From: Alphaproteobacteria bacterium | GTDB lineage: Bacteria; Pseudomonadota; Alphaproteobacteria; Micavibrionales; Micavibrionaceae | Direction of reading: 5' to 3' | NCBI GenBank assembly: GCA_018608245.1 | Contig: JABAZY010000052.1 | Span: 3,624-67,623 of the forward strand | DNA length: 64,000 bases | Shown: positions 19,688 to 29,467 of the stretch, piece after piece | How positions within the stretch are numbered: the first letter of the stretch is position 1 | Layout of the letters: every line of letters begins with the position of its first letter | The notes under the pieces: generated by a model | What the model saw: only the letters and a program-made list of their open reading frames with translations | Database searches by the model: none | What the model was told of the DNA's origin: nothing | Program-made: the position numbers and the translations under genes

Positions 19688-21079
19688 TTATGCTGATTTT
19701 ACAATGTTTTCGGTAAGGTTTTCGGATGTGCTAACAGCTGTGACAACCTCACCAGTAAGGGCGTGACCTGTGGAATCTGTGACGTGGACGTCTACTATTT
19801 GGCCAATTAGACGTTCATTGGCTGGAACGTTGATAGCCTGATAGAAGGGGCTTCGACCCTGTAATTGCCCTTCTTTTTTCCCTTTACGTTCGAACAGGAT
19901 AGGAAGGGTTTTACCGACAGTATCAGCGTTAAACTCCGCTTGGAATTCACCGATAAGCTCTTGAATTTGTGTTAAGCGGACTGTTTTAACATCCTCACGC
20001 ACCAAATTCGTCATATTGGCGGCGGGCGTACCTGGGCGGGCGGAGTATTTGAAAGAATAAGCACTGGCGAATTTAACATCGCGGATTAACTGCATCGTGT
20101 CTTCATGGTCTTGGTCTGTTTCTCCCGGAAATCCAACGATGAAATCGGATGAAAACACTAGGTCAGGACGGGCTTTTTTTAGGTCAGCAATAATTTCACG
20201 GTATCTGTCTGCTGTATGTTTACGATTCATAACTTTCAACATCTTGTCAGAGCCACTTTGCACAGGCAGATGTAGGAAGGGCATGAGCTTTTGCACATCA
20301 CGGTGGGCATCTATCAATTCTTGGTCAACATCGCGTGGGTGCGACGTCGTGTAGCGAATTTGTTCAATGCCATCAATCTCAGCTACAGCCTCGATCAAAC
20401 GGCCTAAGCCCCATGTTTTGCCGTCTACGTTTTCGCCGTGATAGGCGTTGACGTTTTGACCTAATAAAGTGATTTCTTTTGAACCATTATCCACAAGACG
20501 CTTGGCTTCATCCACAATTTTGTCCACTGGGCGGGAATATTCCGCGCCACGCGTGTATGGTACGACGCAAAACGTACAGAATTTATCACATCCTTCTTGG
20601 ATTGATAGGAAAGCTGATGCGCCTTGGTTTTGTTCCTCTGGTAGGAAGTCGAATTTGGTTTTCTCTGGGAACTCTGTGTTCACGATACGGTTTTCACCGT
20701 AAGCGCCAGTGGCTTTTGCCACCATCTCAGGGAGTTCATGATAGGTTTGCGGGCCAAAGATCATATCAACGGTTGGCGCACGCTTCATGATGAAGTCACC
20801 TTCAGCTTGTGCAACACAGCCAGCAACAGCCATTAGCATTGATCCGCCAGCTTCTACCTTTTTATCCTTGTGGATTTTTAAACGACCAATTTCGGAGAAA
20901 ACTTTGTCAGTGGCTTTCTCGCGTATATGGCAGGTATTGAGGATGATCATGTCGGCATCATCAGGCTCTTCGACGGTCATGTAGCCCAGAGGCGCGAGGA
21001 TATCCGCCATACGGCTTGAGTCGTAGACGTTCATCTGACAGCCCCAAGTCTTTATATAAAGTTTTTTATTAAATTTCAT
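19688..21079 (-). CDS. miaB: tRNA-2-methylthio-N6-dimethylallyladenosine synthase (start at MKFNKKLYIKTWGCQMN)
   Basis: TWGCQMNVYDS, EGCDKFCTFCVVPYTRG radical SAM, TRAM domain tail. Confidence 0.95.
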   Translation of the reverse strand: MKFNKKLYIKTWGCQMNVYDSSRMADILAPLGYMTVEEPDDADMIILNTCHIREKATDKVFSEIGRLKIHKDKKVEAGGSMLMAVAGCVAQAEGDFIMKRAPTVDMIFGPQTYHELPEMVAKATGAYGENRIVNTEFPEKTKFDFLPEEQNQGASAFLSIQEGCDKFCTFCVVPYTRGAEYSRPVDKIVDEAKRLVDNGSKEITLLGQNVNAYHGENVDGKTWGLGRLIEAVAEIDGIEQIRYTTSHPRDVDQELIDAHRDVQKLMPFLHLPVQSGSDKMLKVMNRKHTADRYREIIADLKKARPDLVFSSDFIVGFPGETDQDHEDTMQLIRDVKFASAYSFKYSARPGTPAANMTNLVREDVKTVRLTQIQELIGEFQAEFNADTVGKTLPILFERKGKKEGQLQGRSPFYQAINVPANERLIGQIVDVHVTDSTGHALTGEVVTAVSTSENLTENIVKSA

Positions 21080-21152
21080 CACATAACCTTTGCGTAAGCG
21101 TTTAATCACATTTAAGGTGCACAAATCAAGCAAAAACGAGGCATATAGACAG

Positions 21153-22094
21153 ATGAAACCAGTATTACTCTCTTTTCATGGTAATGGCGTATTGGGCTTA
21201 GATCAGCTCGAAGAAACTTTTGAGGTGGTTAAGCTTTATAAAGAAAAAGACCCAGAAGCGACGATCCAGAAATACAAAGATGACGTGGTAGCTATTAACT
21301 GCACTGTGAGTCATAAAATCAGCCGTAAGTTGATTGAAGCTTTACCGAAGCTACAGATTATTGCTACATTTTCTGTGGGGTACGATCATATTGATGTACA
21401 GGCGGCGAAGGATAATAACGTTGTGGTGACAAATACGCCTGATGTGCTTTGTGCAGAGACGGCGGATACTGGAATGGCTTTATTGTTGGCGGTGTCCAAA
21501 CGCTTAGCGGAAGGGGATATGTATATCCGCGTGGGTAAATGGTTAGCGGCCGATATGCCGTTGGGGGTTTCCCTAGAAGGCAAAACTGTTGGTATTGTTG
21601 GGTTAGGGGGCATCGGTTCTAAGGTCGCTAAACGTTGTGCGGCTTTTGACATGAATGTTGTTTATTATGGCCCGCGTGAGAAGAAGGATTACCCTTATAA
21701 ATATTACGATGATATTACCGAAATTGCGAAAGATAGTGATTTCTTGATTTTGACTTGCCCAGGGGGCGAGGCAACGGCTAACCTAATAGATGCGAATGTT
21801 TTGGATGCTTTGGGTGAGAAGGGATTTTTGATCAATATCGCCCGCGGGAGCGTTGTTGATGAGCCAGCCTTGATTGAGGCATTACAGGCAAAAAGAATTG
21901 CAGGTGCGGGACTAGATGTTTTTGCTAAAGAGCCACACGTACCAGAGGAATATTTTTCAATGGACAATGTGGTGCTTTTACCCCATATAGGGTCAGCTAC
22001 CGTAGAGACAAGAACAAAAATGGGTCAATTAGTCATCGACAATATTTTGGCACAATTGGCTGGTAAGCTGTTATTAACTGAAGTGAAGATTTAA
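21153..22094 (+). CDS. D-isomer specific 2-hydroxyacid dehydrogenase
   Basis: VGIVGLGGIGSKVAKR, INIARGSVVDEPALIEAL, GLDVFAKEPHVPE. Start placed at internal M (MKPVLLSFHGNG). Confidence 0.9.
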   Translation: MKPVLLSFHGNGVLGLDQLEETFEVVKLYKEKDPEATIQKYKDDVVAINCTVSHKISRKLIEALPKLQIIATFSVGYDHIDVQAAKDNNVVVTNTPDVLCAETADTGMALLLAVSKRLAEGDMYIRVGKWLAADMPLGVSLEGKTVGIVGLGGIGSKVAKRCAAFDMNVVYYGPREKKDYPYKYYDDITEIAKDSDFLILTCPGGEATANLIDANVLDALGEKGFLINIARGSVVDEPALIEALQAKRIAGAGLDVFAKEPHVPEEYFSMDNVVLLPHIGSATVETRTKMGQLVIDNILAQLAGKLLLTEVKI

Positions 22095-22102
22095 GGGTAA
22101 TT

Positions 22103-22576
22103 ATGATTAGATTTTATGTGTTGTTATTTGTTGCTGTCGTCAGCGTTTCTGCGCCAGTATTGGCAAAAAGTTGTTATTCATCAGCTGAAGCGGAAGCTGA
22201 GCAAGCTATTCGTATTCACAGTGAATTGATGGTTATCGGGCTTAATTGCCAACATATGACACCACGTGGGTGGAAAAACTTCTATCAACAATATCGTGAA
22301 ATCACCAATAATTACTCTCGTACTATTTCAGGCTATGAAAGCACATTGATTAGCTATTATAATCAATCAGGCAATGGTGAGCGTAAGATGCATGATTTGC
22401 GTACAAGCTTTGCCAATGAAACTTCTACAAATATTGCACGTATGCGTCCTGATGTATTCTGCGCCAAATTCTCGCCACGTATTCCAAAAGTGGCGAATAT
22501 GTCACGGACAGAATTCGTTGATTGGATTAAGGCAAGCGCTAGTACTCAGCGTTTAAGCAAGCCTCTTTGTCAGTAA
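22103..22576 (+). CDS. Secreted hypothetical protein
   Basis: Signal peptide (MIRFYVLLFVAVVSVSAPVLA-K) and several Cys. Confidence 0.75.
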   Translation: MIRFYVLLFVAVVSVSAPVLAKSCYSSAEAEAEQAIRIHSELMVIGLNCQHMTPRGWKNFYQQYREITNNYSRTISGYESTLISYYNQSGNGERKMHDLRTSFANETSTNIARMRPDVFCAKFSPRIPKVANMSRTEFVDWIKASASTQRLSKPLCQ

Positions 22577-22586
22577 ACTTATTTGA

Positions 22587-22982
22587 TTATTCACAATCAA
22601 GGTCGCTACATTTCCATGTGCGTGGGTTTTTAGAAACACCATTAGCTTCTCTATCTCCGCGTTTTAAAGCATGCCCAGTGTTTGCTATTAATTTTTCAAG
22701 TCTGCCAGATATTTCGGCATTATTTTCCTCGTGACATTCGCTTACAGATTCAGTGGCTTCACCAAAGGTACATATCCGAGTCTGTTGCTCAAATTCACTT
22801 TGTATTTGCTCAAGACGGTCACAAAAGCGCGTAATACGAGGGGATTGTTTTTCCCCACAATATTGAGCGTGTGTATCGTTGAATCTTTTGATTGGGTCTG
22901 GCGTTTCATCTGCGAAGCTTGACGAAGATATAAGTAGGGAGCTTGCAAAAATGCCTGTTGCTATTTGTTTTAAATTTATCAT
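22587..22982 (-). CDS. Small secreted Cys-containing protein, paralogue A
   Basis: Signal peptide MINLKQIATGIFASSLLISSSSFA; C-x11-C-x16-C spacing shared with neighbour. Confidence 0.7.
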   Translation of the reverse strand: MINLKQIATGIFASSLLISSSSFADETPDPIKRFNDTHAQYCGEKQSPRITRFCDRLEQIQSEFEQQTRICTFGEATESVSECHEENNAEISGRLEKLIANTGHALKRGDREANGVSKNPRTWKCSDLDCE

Positions 22983-23407
22983 TACTTCATTCCTAATATA
23001 TCGTAGCCATTAGGAAACGCTGTATCAAAGGCTGTTTGATTAGCAGCGGCGTATTTGGTACGTGCAGCGCCTGTGCATTCTTCTTTAAAGGTCAATATTG
23101 CTTTAGATTTAGCCAGGATTTGTTCATTCGTTAACGTATGCCTTGAACCAAGATCTAAAGAATTGGCAAAGAAAGTTGTTTCTCTTGCGCATACATTTAA
23201 ATCCATAAAAAGCTGGCTGTAATTTTTTTGAATAGTACTACAAAAAGATTTAGCGTTAGGGCTTTCATCTGTCTCGCAAATAAGTGTTTCAAGTGACGCG
23301 TTTGTTTTGGTCATTATTACAGAGTCTGAATTTAGCTCTTGGGCATGTACAGCGCCAGCTAATAGGCCTCCAAAAACGACGCTTGCGATTTGTTTAATGT
23401 TTATCAT
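22982..23407 (-). CDS. Small secreted Cys-containing protein, paralogue B
   Basis: Signal peptide MINIKQIASVVFGGLLAGAVHA; same C-x11-C-x16-C spacing. Confidence 0.7.
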   Translation of the reverse strand: MINIKQIASVVFGGLLAGAVHAQELNSDSVIMTKTNASLETLICETDESPNAKSFCSTIQKNYSQLFMDLNVCARETTFFANSLDLGSRHTLTNEQILAKSKAILTFKEECTGAARTKYAAANQTAFDTAFPNGYDILGMK

Positions 23408-23442
23408 GGATGGTTTATATCACAGCATTTGTAATATGTAAA

Positions 23443-24468
23443 CTAATAATGCACACCTTCGCGCTTATGGCGGGGGTCGTGGGTATGGCCTTGAGGGTCC
23501 ATGTGAATGATAATCTCGGCATGGGGGAATATCTTTAGTAGAGCTAAATCAATCTCTTCGATGATATCATGGGCTTTTTCTAGCGTTAAATTGCCGTCTA
23601 GCTCAACATCAAAGCTTATGTGCAAATCCATGCCAGATTGGCGTGTACGGAGGTCATGTAGGCCAAAAACACGTTTATCTCGTTTAACCAGATCGATGAT
23701 TTTTTGACGCTCGCAGAAAGGTATTTCACGATCCATCAGCATGTCAGTCGCTTTTTTACCGATTTTAAGCCCTGTCCAAGCTAAATAAGCAGCGATGCAT
23801 AGGGATATGACTAAATCAACCGTACCAGATTGGGTTAAATAATCTGCTGAAAATGCTAAGATGACACCAATATTTATGAAGATATCACCTTTATAATGAT
23901 TTCTGTCTGCTTCAACTGCGAGCGATGGTGCGCGTTTAAGTACCCATTTTTGAACCAGTACCAGTATAAATGTTAGGACAATGGCAATGATTGAAACGGC
24001 GATACCTAACGCATGATGTTCAATATTTGTGGGGTTGAAATAATTTCTGATGGTCTCAAAAGTGATAAAGACGGCTGACCCAATAAGGAAGGATGCTTGG
24101 ATTTGTGCGAAGAACCCTTCGGCTTTGCCGTGACCAAATCGATGGTCATGATCGGCAGGTTTAAGCGATATCTTGATACTGCAATAGCTGACGATGGATA
24201 AGACAGCGTCGCCGATAGTGTCAATGAGGGAGGCTAGCAGGGCATTCGACCCTGTAAAGAAATAGGCAATTGATTTGATAATAATCAAAACTAAAGCCGT
24301 GCTTAATGCCCAATAAGAGGCCACTAAGGCCAGCTTTTGGTTGGGAATAATCTCACTTTGGTTTTGCTTTTTAAAGAAATTCATAGGGTTATTTATTAGC
24401 ATGCACATGCGCTTTGTGGCAATAAAATCCATTAATTCTTGATGTATCTTATGGGAATGTATAGTCAT
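23443..24468 (-). CDS. Cation diffusion facilitator family transporter (start may be internal)
   Basis: SLIDTIGDAVLS, DHDHRFGHGKAEGFFA, EADRNHYKGDIFINIGV. Confidence 0.92.
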   Translation of the reverse strand: MTIHSHKIHQELMDFIATKRMCMLINNPMNFFKKQNQSEIIPNQKLALVASYWALSTALVLIIIKSIAYFFTGSNALLASLIDTIGDAVLSIVSYCSIKISLKPADHDHRFGHGKAEGFFAQIQASFLIGSAVFITFETIRNYFNPTNIEHHALGIAVSIIAIVLTFILVLVQKWVLKRAPSLAVEADRNHYKGDIFINIGVILAFSADYLTQSGTVDLVISLCIAAYLAWTGLKIGKKATDMLMDREIPFCERQKIIDLVKRDKRVFGLHDLRTRQSGMDLHISFDVELDGNLTLEKAHDIIEEIDLALLKIFPHAEIIIHMDPQGHTHDPRHKREGVHY

Positions 24469-24491
24469 AATTTGTTAATTGGAGCGTATTA

Positions 24492-24821
24492 ATGAGTAAT
24501 AGAACTTATTTAGTTATCAGTCATGATTTTACAAGCGTACAGGGAGAAAAGCTTTTTAGGCGTCTTCCAGCTGTTGTAATAAAAAAATATGAATGTGAAA
24601 TAGGGGGTGGAGACTCTTCTGCTGAACCATTAAGATTACTAACTGTTACGCCAACAAGCGACCAGCAATCTGCAACATTTGAGTTTTTGCCTTTACAAAG
24701 TGATGTGGCAAAGAATGCTTTTGAGAAAGCAGCGACAAATGCTCTGATTAGTATGGCGCTTCAGCAAATGTCTAAGCCTGCTAAAGCACCAGAATTGCAC
24801 TTTGGTGAAACGGTGCATTAA
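24492..24821 (+). CDS. Hypothetical protein
   Basis: 109-aa ORF followed by a terminator-like hairpin. Confidence 0.6.
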   Translation: MSNRTYLVISHDFTSVQGEKLFRRLPAVVIKKYECEIGGGDSSAEPLRLLTVTPTSDQQSATFEFLPLQSDVAKNAFEKAATNALISMALQQMSKPAKAPELHFGETVH

Positions 24822-24825
24822 CCAC

Positions 24826-24853
24826 TAAAGGGGATAAAATATCCCGTTTTTCT
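24826..24853 (+). terminator. Putative intrinsic terminator
   Basis: GGGAT-AAAAT-ATCCC-GTTTTTCTT. Confidence 0.5.
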
Positions 24854-24913
24854 TGTTCGATTGAAATATTCAGCTATCCTTTTGAAAAGATTTCATAAAG
24901 GGAGCATTTAACG

Positions 24914-26347
24914 ATGAGTATTGACCAGCAGATTGACGAAGCTTTTAAGCCGATTGCCAAGGCAATATCGGACACTATTTTCTATGCGGAACCTATTACA
25001 GGCTATGACATTAAGCTGATTTTGGTTTGGCTAGTCCTTATCTCGTTGTTCCTTACTATATATTTGGGATTTATAAACCTTCGCTATTTCAAGCATTCTA
25101 TCAATATCCTGCGTGGTAAATACGATAAAAAGAATGATAAAGGTCAGATTAATCGTTTTCAAGCTTTAGCAACCTCGTTGTCAGGCACGGTTGGTTTGGG
25201 GAATATTGGTGGCGTCGCTGTAGCGGTGTCTACTGGTGGCCCTGGAGCGTTATTCTGGATGGCGATGATGGGTTTGTTTGGGATGAGTGCCAAGTTCGCG
25301 GAAGCGGCTCTTGGGGTTAAATACAGGGTTATTGCCGATGATGGGCAGGTCTCTGGTGGGCCAATGTATTATATCAAGGCCGCGTTTGAGAATATTGGTA
25401 TGGCTAAAATGGGTGCGTTTTTCGCCTTTCTATTTGCTGTTTGTATTGTTGGTGGAGCTGTAGGGGCAGGAAACATGTTCCAGTCTAATCAGGCGTTTCA
25501 ACAAGTTTTAAATGTAACGGGTGGCGAAGAGAGCGTGCTTGCGGGCAAAGGTTGGATGTTTGGTATCTTCTTGGCGGTTTTGGTCGGTGCCGTGATTATC
25601 GGTGGGCTGAAATCTATCGCAGCTGCGGCATCTAAAATTGTGCCCCTGATGGGAGCCATATATTTAGTGGCTGGATTAGTGGTTATTGCGATGAATGCAT
25701 CGGCTATTCCTGCTGGGTTTGCGACTATCTTTGAAACAGCTTTAACGCCAGAGGCTGGTTTTGGGGCTGTGTTGGGGGCGTTGCTTATTGGAGTTCAACG
25801 GGCGGCGTTTTCTAATGAGGCTGGTATTGGGTCTGCGGCTATTCCACATTCTGCTGCGAAAACTAACGATCATGTGTCTCAGGGCTTTGTTGCTATGCTG
25901 GGGCCGTTCATTGACACAATCGTCATCTGTATGGTGACAGGCTTGGTTATTGTGATGAGCGGTGTATATGAGGGTAGTGACGGCATGGAAGGGGTGACAT
26001 TAACCTCCAGCGCCTTTGAATCTGCTATACCTTGGTTCCCTTATGTCTTAACGCTGACGGTATTCTTGTTTGCTTTTTCAACGATGATTGCTTGGTTTTA
26101 TTACGGGCTTAAGGGGCTTCAGTATTTGGTTGGTAACTGTAAGTTTTCAGAGAATGCTTATAAGATCGCGTTTTGTTTATTTATCATTGTTGGGGCATCA
26201 ACGAAGCTTGGGTCTATTATAGATTTCTCTGATGCGATGATATTCGCGATGGCTATTCCGAATGTTTTAGCATTGTATTTATTAGCACCAGAGTTAAAGT
26301 TAGATATTAAAAAATATCTGCAAAACATTGATAAGATTAAGAAATAA
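24914..26347 (+). CDS. Alanine/glycine:cation symporter family (AGCS) transporter
   Basis: TVGLGNIGGVAVAVSTGGPGALFWM, NEAGIGSAAIPHSAA. Confidence 0.94.
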   Translation: MSIDQQIDEAFKPIAKAISDTIFYAEPITGYDIKLILVWLVLISLFLTIYLGFINLRYFKHSINILRGKYDKKNDKGQINRFQALATSLSGTVGLGNIGGVAVAVSTGGPGALFWMAMMGLFGMSAKFAEAALGVKYRVIADDGQVSGGPMYYIKAAFENIGMAKMGAFFAFLFAVCIVGGAVGAGNMFQSNQAFQQVLNVTGGEESVLAGKGWMFGIFLAVLVGAVIIGGLKSIAAAASKIVPLMGAIYLVAGLVVIAMNASAIPAGFATIFETALTPEAGFGAVLGALLIGVQRAAFSNEAGIGSAAIPHSAAKTNDHVSQGFVAMLGPFIDTIVICMVTGLVIVMSGVYEGSDGMEGVTLTSSAFESAIPWFPYVLTLTVFLFAFSTMIAWFYYGLKGLQYLVGNCKFSENAYKIAFCLFIIVGASTKLGSIIDFSDAMIFAMAIPNVLALYLLAPELKLDIKKYLQNIDKIKK

Positions 26348-26392
26348 GTGTTTCTGTTAAGTTTAAAAATACCATATACGCTACGTTTTATT

Positions 26393-26478
26393 TTATCCAC
26401 AGGTTAAGACCTGCTTAAAGCCCTATAAAGTCTCAATAAATGAGCAAATTTGAGCTGTACTTGTGGATATGTGGATAA
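26393..26478. promoter_or_regulatory. Cluster of DnaA boxes: TTATCCACA (26393-26401, +), ATATCCACA (26462-26470, -), TTATCCACA (26470-26478, -)
   Basis: Two exact and one single-mismatch matches to the DnaA consensus within 86 bp of intergenic DNA. Confidence 0.6.
26404..26418. promoter_or_regulatory. Candidate CtrA-binding site TTAAGACCTGCTTAA (TTAA-N7-TTAA)
   Basis: Exact match to the Caulobacter-type CtrA consensus, 2 bp from a DnaA box. Confidence 0.5.
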
Positions 26479-26533
26479 GTGCTTTTATATAGCGCTTGTC
26501 TAGGACGTTGCGCCTGCGCATAGTCATATTATT

Positions 26534-28399
26534 ATGATAAATTCTATAAAAGATAAGCTGTTAAGTGGCGGTAAACGCACGAAAAAATCACGCCTTAAAC
26601 GTGATATTAACAGTGTACCTTTTACGTCTGGCGATAAACCTGCCGAAAAAGACGACCATATTTCAATTCCTGATAGTTCTACGGGTGGTTTAGGTAATAT
26701 CCGTATCATCTCAGAACCTAATCGTGATCAGCATATGCAAAGTGATGAAGAGTTTCTACGTGAGCTTGAAAAAGAGATGGAAGCAGAAGAGCGCTTAGAA
26801 GCTCAATTGGCAGAAGAGTTAGATAAACGCATTACACATCAAGCAAGGCGCTTAGCTCAATTAAAAGCGGAGCCCGAGCCAGAAGGATATGATGAGGAAG
26901 AGTTGGTGCTGGGCGAGGAAGTAGAGCCTGAAGAAGATAATATGGCGTTTCCTTTCCATGAGGAAGAAGTTGCCAAGGAGCAAAAACAATATAAACAAGA
27001 AACCAAGGCGAGTGAAAAAACGCTAGAGCAGAGCAGGTTAGCGGATCGTAAGCGCCGTAAAATGTTAATGCTGATTGCGATTACGTTTAGCGCGATATGG
27101 CTAGGATTAGCGATTGGGTATTATGCGCGTTCATACTCTGAATGGGGTTTAATCTTTAGCACGCCGCCGCATATTGTAGGGATATTTTTAGCAGGTTTAT
27201 TGGCGCCAATTGTCCTTTGTTGGTACTTATTGGGCTTATTTAGACCAAGAAGACGCGAAAATCGCGAAAATATTGCTTATAATCATGATTTTCAACCGCA
27301 TGACTTCCCATCTCGTGAGAATTTGTATCTATTTCACAAGGATATTGAGCGTTTTTGTGTTCAGGGGGCTGAGCTGGCTGCTTATTCAAAAGCAATGGCG
27401 CAGACCATCCCTGATGCACGAGAGCGTCTAAAAGAAGATGTACGTATGTTCTTGGAGTTCTCTGACAAGACAGCAGAATCGGTTAATACCCTAACGACTT
27501 TACTTGCTGAGCGTTCTGAGCGTTTCATGGAAGTGATTAATGAGATTGAAGAACGAACAACGAGCCTAAATGCTGAAATGCATGAAGGTATCAAGGAAAC
27601 TTACGAAGAGGCCAAGGAACTATCTGAGCAAATAGGCGGGATAGCGACCGATATTCGTCATATTCAAGGAGCATCGCAGGAGCTTCACGTTGATATCAAG
27701 GCCGCCAATAAGGAGCTATCGTCTGAGGCAGATCGTATTGCTGATGTGTCGTTGAAGGCCTCTAAGGTTATTCAACAGGCTTCTGGCTCGTTTGCACTTC
27801 AATCCGGTGCGTTGATTAAGGCGATGGATGAAGTGAAGGATTATAGCCAAGGGCTGGATCAAAATATTAGCGCGGCTGCAGCTTCTGGCGGGCGTAGTTT
27901 CCGTGAAGAAATGCGTGCGCCTGCACAAATTCCACCAGTTGAGCGCCGTAAGGCTTTTTCGGTCCCATTACCTACATCTGTGCCGAACCCGATGACATCA
28001 CCTAACAATATGCCTGTAAATGCTAATAGCGGTTCGCAATATTCTATCGATGGATTGCATGCAATCTCAATAGATTTAACACGTTCTGTTGATGGACAGG
28101 TGCGGGAGAGTATTTGGGAGTTATACCAAAATGGCGACCGTGAAGCCTTCACGCAATATCTATTGAGTGTTGAGGATAAGGTTTTAAACGCTAAAACATT
28201 CAAGATTTACAAAAATAATGCAGATTTCAGAGGGTATGTATCGCGCTATATACAACAGTTTGAAACGCTTTATGAGGAATTATATGAGGAAGCTGATCGC
28301 AATGATCGCGGGGCATTATTCCCATCTTTAATCCTGAATAGTAATTTAGGGCGTCTATACAAGATACTGTGCCGTTTATCTGGACATCCTGCGCTTTAG
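26534..28399 (+). CDS. Uncharacterised 621-aa protein: acidic N-terminus, two predicted TM helices, coiled coil, helical C-terminal domain
   Basis: Long ORF; hydrophobic MLMLIAITFSAIWLGLAIGYYA and HIVGIFLAGLLAPIVLCWYLLGLF; heptad-like middle region. Confidence 0.8.
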   Translation: MINSIKDKLLSGGKRTKKSRLKRDINSVPFTSGDKPAEKDDHISIPDSSTGGLGNIRIISEPNRDQHMQSDEEFLRELEKEMEAEERLEAQLAEELDKRITHQARRLAQLKAEPEPEGYDEEELVLGEEVEPEEDNMAFPFHEEEVAKEQKQYKQETKASEKTLEQSRLADRKRRKMLMLIAITFSAIWLGLAIGYYARSYSEWGLIFSTPPHIVGIFLAGLLAPIVLCWYLLGLFRPRRRENRENIAYNHDFQPHDFPSRENLYLFHKDIERFCVQGAELAAYSKAMAQTIPDARERLKEDVRMFLEFSDKTAESVNTLTTLLAERSERFMEVINEIEERTTSLNAEMHEGIKETYEEAKELSEQIGGIATDIRHIQGASQELHVDIKAANKELSSEADRIADVSLKASKVIQQASGSFALQSGALIKAMDEVKDYSQGLDQNISAAAASGGRSFREEMRAPAQIPPVERRKAFSVPLPTSVPNPMTSPNNMPVNANSGSQYSIDGLHAISIDLTRSVDGQVRESIWELYQNGDREAFTQYLLSVEDKVLNAKTFKIYKNNADFRGYVSRYIQQFETLYEELYEEADRNDRGALFPSLILNSNLGRLYKILCRLSGHPAL

Positions 28400-28428
28400 G
28401 TTTCGTAATAAAACACGTTGATTGCCCA

Positions 28429-28457
28429 TTGATTGATGAGGCGAATGTCGGCATAAT
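28429..28457 (+). promoter_or_regulatory. Putative promoter TTGATT-N17-CATAAT for the HAD gene
   Basis: Spacing and hexamers read from the sequence. Confidence 0.35.
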
Positions 28458-28516
28458 GCGCTTTGGCTATTCGTAGCTAAAATTATTCGAGTTCAATATT
28501 TTAAGGCCTTTCTTGT

Positions 28517-29455
28517 ATGCCAAAAACTAAATTCTGCGTCGGACTTTCTGATATTTCAGATAGCTATATGGGCTGTATCATTGATGATTGGGGCGTGCTT
28601 CATGATGGTGAGGATGCTTTCCCTGAGGCTGTGGATACGCTTAAGTCGTTAAAAGAGCGTCATAAGCACATCATTATTCTGACGAATGACCGTAAAACGG
28701 CATTGCAGAAAAAAGAACAACTTAAGAAAATGAAAATTGGGCCAAGCCTGTATCAGGATATTGTGACCCCAATGGAAGTGGTGCGTAATGGCTTAATCGC
28801 GCAAGATAAAGATTTTTTCAAAGATATTGGTAAGAAAGCTTATCTGTTTACGCATGATGGCGACACGTCGATTTTGGATGATACAGGTGTTGAAGCTGTT
28901 GAAGATATTAATGATGCAGATTTCGTTATTATGATGGGTATGGCCTACCCAAGACGTACGTTGGAATCTTATGAAGAAGATATCAAGGTTGCTATCAAAA
29001 AACGCTTAGCGGCCATTTGCTTAAACCAAGATAGTCGTGGCTTAATTGGTACTAATTTCTTGGTGGGGTCAGCATTGATTGCGCGTCGTTATGAAGATTC
29101 TGGTGGTATTGTTAATTATGTAGGAAAGCCTCATTCTTATATTTACCGTCATTGTGTAGAAATTTTCCAAGAAAAAGAAATTTACCCTGCGCATACAGTT
29201 ATGTTTGGTGACACGATGGCGCATGATGTCATTGGTGCTAATACAATGGGTCTTGATACGTGTTTGTTCAAATCTGGCCTTCACGCCGCTAACTTTATGC
29301 ATTGTGAGAACTTGAAAGAAGTTGATAACGCGCTTAAGAACCTGATTGTTCAATATAACAACGTCATGCCGACTTATTTGGCGGATGAAATGGCGTGGGG
29401 TAATGCGCTCCCAGACCGTAAACACAAAAAACGCAAACTTCCAAAACGTAAATAA
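28517..29455 (+). CDS. HAD superfamily class IIA hydrolase
   Basis: IIDDWGVLHDGEDAFPEAVDTL, GKPHSYIYRHC, MFGDTMAHDVIGANTMGLDT. Confidence 0.88.
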   Translation: MPKTKFCVGLSDISDSYMGCIIDDWGVLHDGEDAFPEAVDTLKSLKERHKHIIILTNDRKTALQKKEQLKKMKIGPSLYQDIVTPMEVVRNGLIAQDKDFFKDIGKKAYLFTHDGDTSILDDTGVEAVEDINDADFVIMMGMAYPRRTLESYEEDIKVAIKKRLAAICLNQDSRGLIGTNFLVGSALIARRYEDSGGIVNYVGKPHSYIYRHCVEIFQEKEIYPAHTVMFGDTMAHDVIGANTMGLDTCLFKSGLHAANFMHCENLKEVDNALKNLIVQYNNVMPTYLADEMAWGNALPDRKHKKRKLPKRK

Positions 29456-29467
29456 ATAGGCAAGTTA

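Noticed and set aside
24822-24913. Glycine riboswitch upstream of the AGCS symporter
   Set aside because: The leader is too short (about 60 nt after the terminator-like hairpin) and lacks recognisable aptamer features.
26348-26533. Outright call of oriC
   Set aside because: Only three DnaA boxes, no clear AT-rich unwinding region established, and flanking genes are not the usual origin neighbours; kept as a regulatory finding only.
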